From positions 41,926,259 to 41,990,258 of the forward strand of contig NC_092859.1 in NCBI RefSeq assembly GCF_032062135.1: 64,000 nucleotides of DNA, read 5' to 3'. The position numbers were made by a program, and so were the translations under genes. Origin of the DNA: Pyxicephalus adspersus. Lineage: Eukaryota > Chordata > Amphibia > Anura > Pyxicephalidae. Below, piece after piece: positions 59,136 through 64,000 of the stretch. How positions within the stretch are numbered: the first letter of the stretch is position 1; each line of letters starts with the position of its first letter. The notes under the pieces were generated by a model. That model had not been told where the DNA came from. It worked only from the letters and a program-made list of their open reading frames with translations, and did not search any database.

Positions 59136-62100
59136 GTAAGTTGAAATGAAAGCATACAAATGTTTTATCCCTTTGTTTTATCCTATTATTCTTTTTTCAA
59201 TATAGTCTTTGCAAATGTCTTATTGACCTAAAATGTGTTACTTACAGCCTCATTCATAAACTGCATCTTTTTTATATTAAACTTTTATTTTTCTAGCCCA
59301 AGAGTGAACCTCTGTTAGGATTTTTTACTGCATGACAGGAAGTGAGAATAGATATCTTTTATGAAGCCCCAGGTAGTAATAAAAACATAGCTCCGGTTCT
59401 AATTGTTCGATACTTTATGAAAAAGAAGGAAGACCTTGTACTTGATTGTTTGAGTAAAGGAAGTCTGAAAACGTTTAACATACTGTATATGTATGCAATT
59501 CTGATCCAGCGATATGGTGCACCACAGGATAGACAGGAGCTCCCAATCATTTGTAAACATGAGATGACTTTTAATTGATATTTACCAACACGTACAATCT
59601 GTTCTGATTGATTACCCAAAAATTGTTCAGATACAATAGGTTGGCCGTTGAATTCACTTCAAATTTACTTTAGATCCATTCATTGTATGAAAAAGGAATG
59701 AAAAATTCTCCCATGTACACTGAATGATAGGATTTTTTAGCTGTAGTAATTAGCCTTAATTGTAATTCTGTCCTGTGCATGGCTGCATCAAGAAACATAT
59801 TTAGTTGCTTCCTAATGACTGAGCTCCATTGTCTGTAGGTACATTTTATTATGACTTTATTGTAACTAGGAAATGTGGAACTTTACATTTAGATGCCAGC
59901 AAATAATTGTAATCTGGTTGGCAGACTAAAGGCTGTATGTTAGGGTAAAAAAAAAGTATGCAGTACATCTCTGCAATACATGTGCATTGCCCCATGTTTT
60001 GTCTCTTTGAAGTTCTGGAATTTGCATAGAAAAAAAATCTAAAAAAATGAGCAGGTTGAAAAGAAAACAAATTAAGCTACTAGACCTCTGAATTGATTGA
60101 TGATGTGTGTCATCAGGGTGGAGCCAAAGGAAACCACTGTGAATTATTTTGCTTAATGCAGAGTTGGCTGATGGATACTTTCCCTAACGAAGGGGATGGT
60201 GGAATAGCTCAAAGCACGACCAAGGACTTCCACACCTACATGAGCAGCACCACAATTTTCGCTGTGGTTCAAGTATCTTAGCACACTTACTCATTACCGT
60301 CTCAATATAGAACATACATTACAACTGTTTGCGCACATCAAACCTTTGTATTTATTAGTAAATCATAGGTTAAAGAAGATATGTAGCAAAGCTGTATCAA
60401 AAACTGTGTATTACTTTTTATGCGAAAATGCAGCTCCACACATTAGTGAGGTTAGCTTAGATATAAAGGATAGGGGGAAGAATTCTGAATTCTGATTTTG
60501 GAAAATCACTGACTTAATGAAAGCCAACATCAGTTTATCCTCTAGGAGAGGCAACTTTCTGTAACTGGCAACTATCTTTTAAACAATCATCAAGGAAGAG
60601 AAAAGGAGAGCAGCAATAAGGTATTACCTCTGCAACTTTGTGTAGGAAATAGGTTGCTACTCCCAAGATTGAAGAGAAATGTATTCAATTTGACCTGTTG
60701 TCCTCAAACTAAAGAATACAGCAAATCTTTTGGTGGAATCCGCGTGCTGATGTGAACCTGCAGTTATACACTGATATTTTGACTGAAAAATTGCATTTGT
60801 GGATCCATGAACCAAGATACCAATGCAATTGCATTTTATGTCAAGAGGTCTGGATCTGCGGTGCTTCATACTGGCTTCTCCCTGGAATATTTGATGCAAG
60901 CCCTTTATAGCATGACATACTTTCAACAGTAGAAATTCACAAGAAGAAATATTAATCTCAAAATTGTGACTGATTACTATAATGTTGCATTAGGTTAACT
61001 TCATCAATGCTGTTCTATACTGAGTAGGCTCACATACTTCCGGTAATAACTAATCCGTATTTTGACTTATCTGAATTCTTGTGCTGCACTCTTCTGCACA
61101 TTATTTCTTGATGGTGCCAGCATTGATTTTGACTCTGCGTCCTCAGACTTGGCATCCTTGGCATGTGCTTCTTCTACACCATTTCTTGTGATAATATAAG
61201 TTTCTCTCGTTATCTCCAAAGATACCAAAGACAATACCTGTCTGTCTGTTCTTATGTTTAGCTAAAAATGAATTGTTAGATTGTTAAATGTTTACTTAAG
61301 TGTATGACTCAAATGGTATTGTGAATTATTAATGGATATTAGAATATTTACTAGTATGTGTTTACAGGCTTTTAACACTAGTTTTTTTCCCATTTGTGAC
61401 TTTAAATTATAAGCAGAATAATCATCTATCCTTTCAAAAGTTTATTAAATGACAATCTTTATTTCTGTGTCTTTAAAGTCTTTAATTATGTGTGTTACAT
61501 GTGTGTGTACTGTAAACTTCTGAAAGAGAATGGTAAATTCCTGTGCTGTTATTTCACAGTTAAGGGTATTGTGATAACCTAAAGAAGATCTTTACCTCCC
61601 AGTATGCATTTTGAGGATTTGAAATTTAGTTTGACAATAATTTAAAGAACTCCTATACCAAAAAGAAGGTAGTAGGCTATGATTTCTGGCCCTATCAGCT
61701 TCCTTTTTGTCATGCAAAAGCTGTAATAATGTCTGATAAGCTGGTCTAAATCACCAGCTGCCAACACAAACTGTTTTCATGTGTGTTTGCCAGGTAACAA
61801 TTGGGGAAATAAACGATCTTTAGCAGGAGTGTTTAATTACAACCCATCACATCATGCAACATGGCTATTCAGAGACCAACCTTCCATTTATGTTAAATAA
61901 AATTTTAAGTGCTGTTAGGTGGGATTGCTAGTCAATGGTGTGTGAGCTCTCAGAAAATCAGTAACATATTCAACTTTAGAATATGACAAGCTGCCTGACA
62001 AATTCTCATGGCATAGACGTACATGATGAAGACTTAGACTGATCGTAGGTTGTAGTTGAGATTGCCAGTGGATATTTGATGTGCAATTCATTTAATATCT

Positions 62101-63838
62101 CATGAAGGCTTAGCAACCTGCTTATTCCTTGCCTTTTATGCTTAGGTTATAGTATGTGCCTAATACCTAAAGCACTTTTACAAATAAAGCATTTTAATTC
62201 TTTGAGTTCACAGTGGATATCCCGACATGACTAATGACTGGTGTTTCCTCTGTTGTTGATTTTTGAGGTTGAAAGCAGTGTTACATTGTAATGGCAGTAA
62301 TCAGTACCAATCCTTTGCTAACTTTCCCTCATCAGTGTGAATGGATTGCAGTGTACCAAGTGACATGGATAAATTACCTTACAGCTGTTGCAGTGGCCTG
62401 GAATAATGTATTAAGTGTGTAATAAGGCTTGTAGTGGGCTTGGCTTTGTACCACTCTATAATGACTGATTATAGCACATTTAACACTAGACAAATATTAG
62501 CAGGAAATATTTTTATCCTGAGCTAAAGTTATTTTTTATATTAATATTCCAAAAAGATATACAGTAGCTTGTCAACACAGCATCTGTTTTGCTATGGTAT
62601 GGCATTCCTTTTTTGTTTACCAGACCAACCAAGGTCTTACATTGCTGCAATGTACTTTTCTACATTTTCTTTACTTTACCTGTGCTTTCCACATTCTGCT
62701 TATATGGATTTTTGATGTTCAGTCCAACAGTATATATCAGATTTGTTCATTTTGTGTATTTTCCCTGCATGCAATCAGACAGGCAATTTAAGCAGAGCAA
62801 CATGTCTTATGCTGCTAATCTAAAAAAAAACTTTAGCAGCATAAGCGCATCACTTCGTCTCACACACCAGAAATAAAAGTGCACTTTTTAGAGCTTTATA
62901 ATAGCTTGTAATGGTGGATCAAGGCTCCAGTGAACAAGAACTGGCCTTCTTGTTTGTAATTACTTTTAAATCTCTTTACAGCTTAAGAGGAATTTTAACT
63001 ATAGTAGTAAAATAGGTTTATTGCAGTTTTTTTTAGTCTTTCTACAAGTTTAACAATTTGCATTTTGATTGTTCTATTAAAAAATATTTTTTTTTCACAA
63101 ATAAACCTTTAACACAAAGAATATCCATGTCATTTAGTTTGCAAAGTATGCGAATGTTTATCTCGTTTTTTGTTAATACAATTTTGTTAAGGCACTTGTT
63201 GTTTGCAATGTATATGTATCCTACAAATGCTAAACCATGAAAAGAGATTTAAGGTCTAATTATTAGAGTTTTTCTTTTTTTTTTATGATCGGCTACTGAC
63301 CTACTACTTTGAAAAAAAGGCACCATGAACAAAAGTGAGGGTTTAGGGTGTGCAGGGTTTGGGGTAATGCTATACAAAAAAAGTCTTATATTTGGAAAAT
63401 TAAAGGGTAATTTTGTGGTAATGTTCTTTATATTTTTGGGTAACTTGTCATTTAAACTGGTTGATTCGTTTAAGTTGTTTAACTGACTAGCCCACACTGA
63501 CCTTGTAAAGATGTTTGTTAATCACTGTATTTGTTGAGTGCCAAGTAAGATCTCTGCTTGTATTCATTCAGCACTAATTCTTCTGGTCTGTCCTGAATCC
63601 TGCTGTTCTGTATGCATATATAATCACTTTCTGCTAACTCTCCTCTTTTCTCTCTGTGTGAGTAACTATACTAACCTTGGCTTTCCATCCTGGTCGGTTG
63701 GCTCAGTCCTGTGGAGTAGCCCCCGAAAACCACTCTCCTCCTTCTTGTTGCCTTTGGCCTTTTTGGGCATGGGATGTGTTGGCCTTGCTGCTGAAATTGT
63801 TGTCAAGAGTGACTCCCTCCCATTTCCTTTGTCAACAG
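59136..63838 (+). other. rnf130: rnf130 intron, 4.7 kb
   Basis: GT-AG intron (GTAAGT ... TTTGTCAACAG), phase 1. It is mostly unique AT-rich sequence with few recognisable repeats. It contains a 13-bp perfect hairpin at 62806-62845. The last 300 nt (63538-63838) are open in the same frame as the following exon and are richer in G+C than the rest. Confidence 0.85.
62806..62845. other. Perfect 13-bp hairpin
   Basis: CTTATGCTGCTAA (62806-62818) is exactly inverted as TTAGCAGCATAAG (62833-62845) around a 14-base A-rich loop. The stem is too short for a normal pre-miRNA. Origin unknown. Confidence 0.8.
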
Positions 63839-63932
63839 AAGAATGGTTCATTATTGCCAGTTTTGGTCTTCTCAGCGCCCTTACACTGTGCTACATGATC
63901 ATCAAAGCCACAGCTAGCTTATACGCCTCTGA
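63839..63932 (+). CDS. rnf130: rnf130 exon: C-terminal hydrophobic segment
   Basis: A 94-nt exon: two bases finishing Lys, 30 codons, then two bases of a Glu codon. It reads EWFIIASFGLLSALTLCYMI followed by IKATASLYAS. This matches the C-terminal end of vertebrate RNF130 as I remember it. The stretch FIIASFGLLSALTLCYMII is long and hydrophobic enough to span or dip into a membrane. The acceptor is TCAACAG|AAGAATGG and the donor TCTGA|GTAAGT. The family protein continues with only a few residues after the Glu, so one more short terminal exon is expected past the window. Reading through the donor gives Glu then a stop at once, so a retained intron would still yield a near-full protein. Confidence 0.92.
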
Positions 63933-64000
63933 GTAAGTAACAATGTCTTTTCTGTTCTCTAAATATGCTGTTTACTGCAAAGATGTTTAAAAAGCAGCCA
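63933..64000 (+). other. rnf130: rnf130 intron, start only
   Basis: Begins GTAAGTAACA after TCTGA and runs to the window end. The terminal exon, expected to encode only a few residues and the stop, is outside. Confidence 0.8.

Overview
This is a vertebrate genomic window, almost certainly from an anuran amphibian and probably a ranoid frog. The interspersed repeats point that way: short SINE-like units ending in a GTACAGCGCTGCGTAATATG-type tail plus (ATA)n, a tRNA-headed SINE, foldback MITEs with AAGCTACGTACACAC ends, and TTAA-flanked MITEs. The organism call rests on remembered repeat patterns, not on a search. About 1% of the window is coding, and nearly all of that belongs to one split gene.

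The gene is the central and 3' part of rnf130 (Goliath), a single-pass RING-H2 E3 ubiquitin ligase of the protease-associated (PA) domain/TM/RING family, on the + strand. Six coding exons are recognised by family similarity and by matching GT-AG splice sites: 9537-9787 (end of the luminal domain plus the transmembrane helix), 31650-31721 (juxtamembrane basic linker), 41832-41914 (first half of the RING), 52162-52258 (second half of the RING), 58931-59135 (Ser/Glu-rich tail) and 63839-63932 (C-terminal hydrophobic segment). All phases are compatible and the joined frame has no stop. The signal peptide and most of the PA domain lie upstream of position 1. The last few codons lie beyond position 64000.

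The rest is intron: more than 9.5 kb before the first exon seen, then about 21.9, 10.1, 10.2, 6.7 and 4.7 kb. Repeats concentrate in the 21.9 kb intron and in 38-46 kb. They include SINE tails, at least two TTAA-type MITE families, a hAT MITE with a perfect 8-bp target duplication, a mariner-like MITE pair in opposite orientations, a Tc1-like transposase relic, a LINE reverse-transcriptase relic with YADD, and a foldback MITE nested in an older repeat. An assembly gap of 201 N sits at 20400-20600.

The most interesting content is in the 21.9 kb intron. Three decayed copies of one unnamed, apparently mobile protein-coding element lie at 20885-21725 (minus), 24826-25040 (plus) and 26630-28306 (minus). 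The longest copy spans about 560 codons. It has Cys-pair zinc-finger-like motifs near the N-terminus and three acidic residues in FIDSS, CVDLK and SDEQGE contexts. These resemble an RNase H-fold (DDE-type) nuclease with a Cys-rich insertion. I recognise the family from unannotated proteins in other animals but know no established name for it, so the transposase reading is inference.
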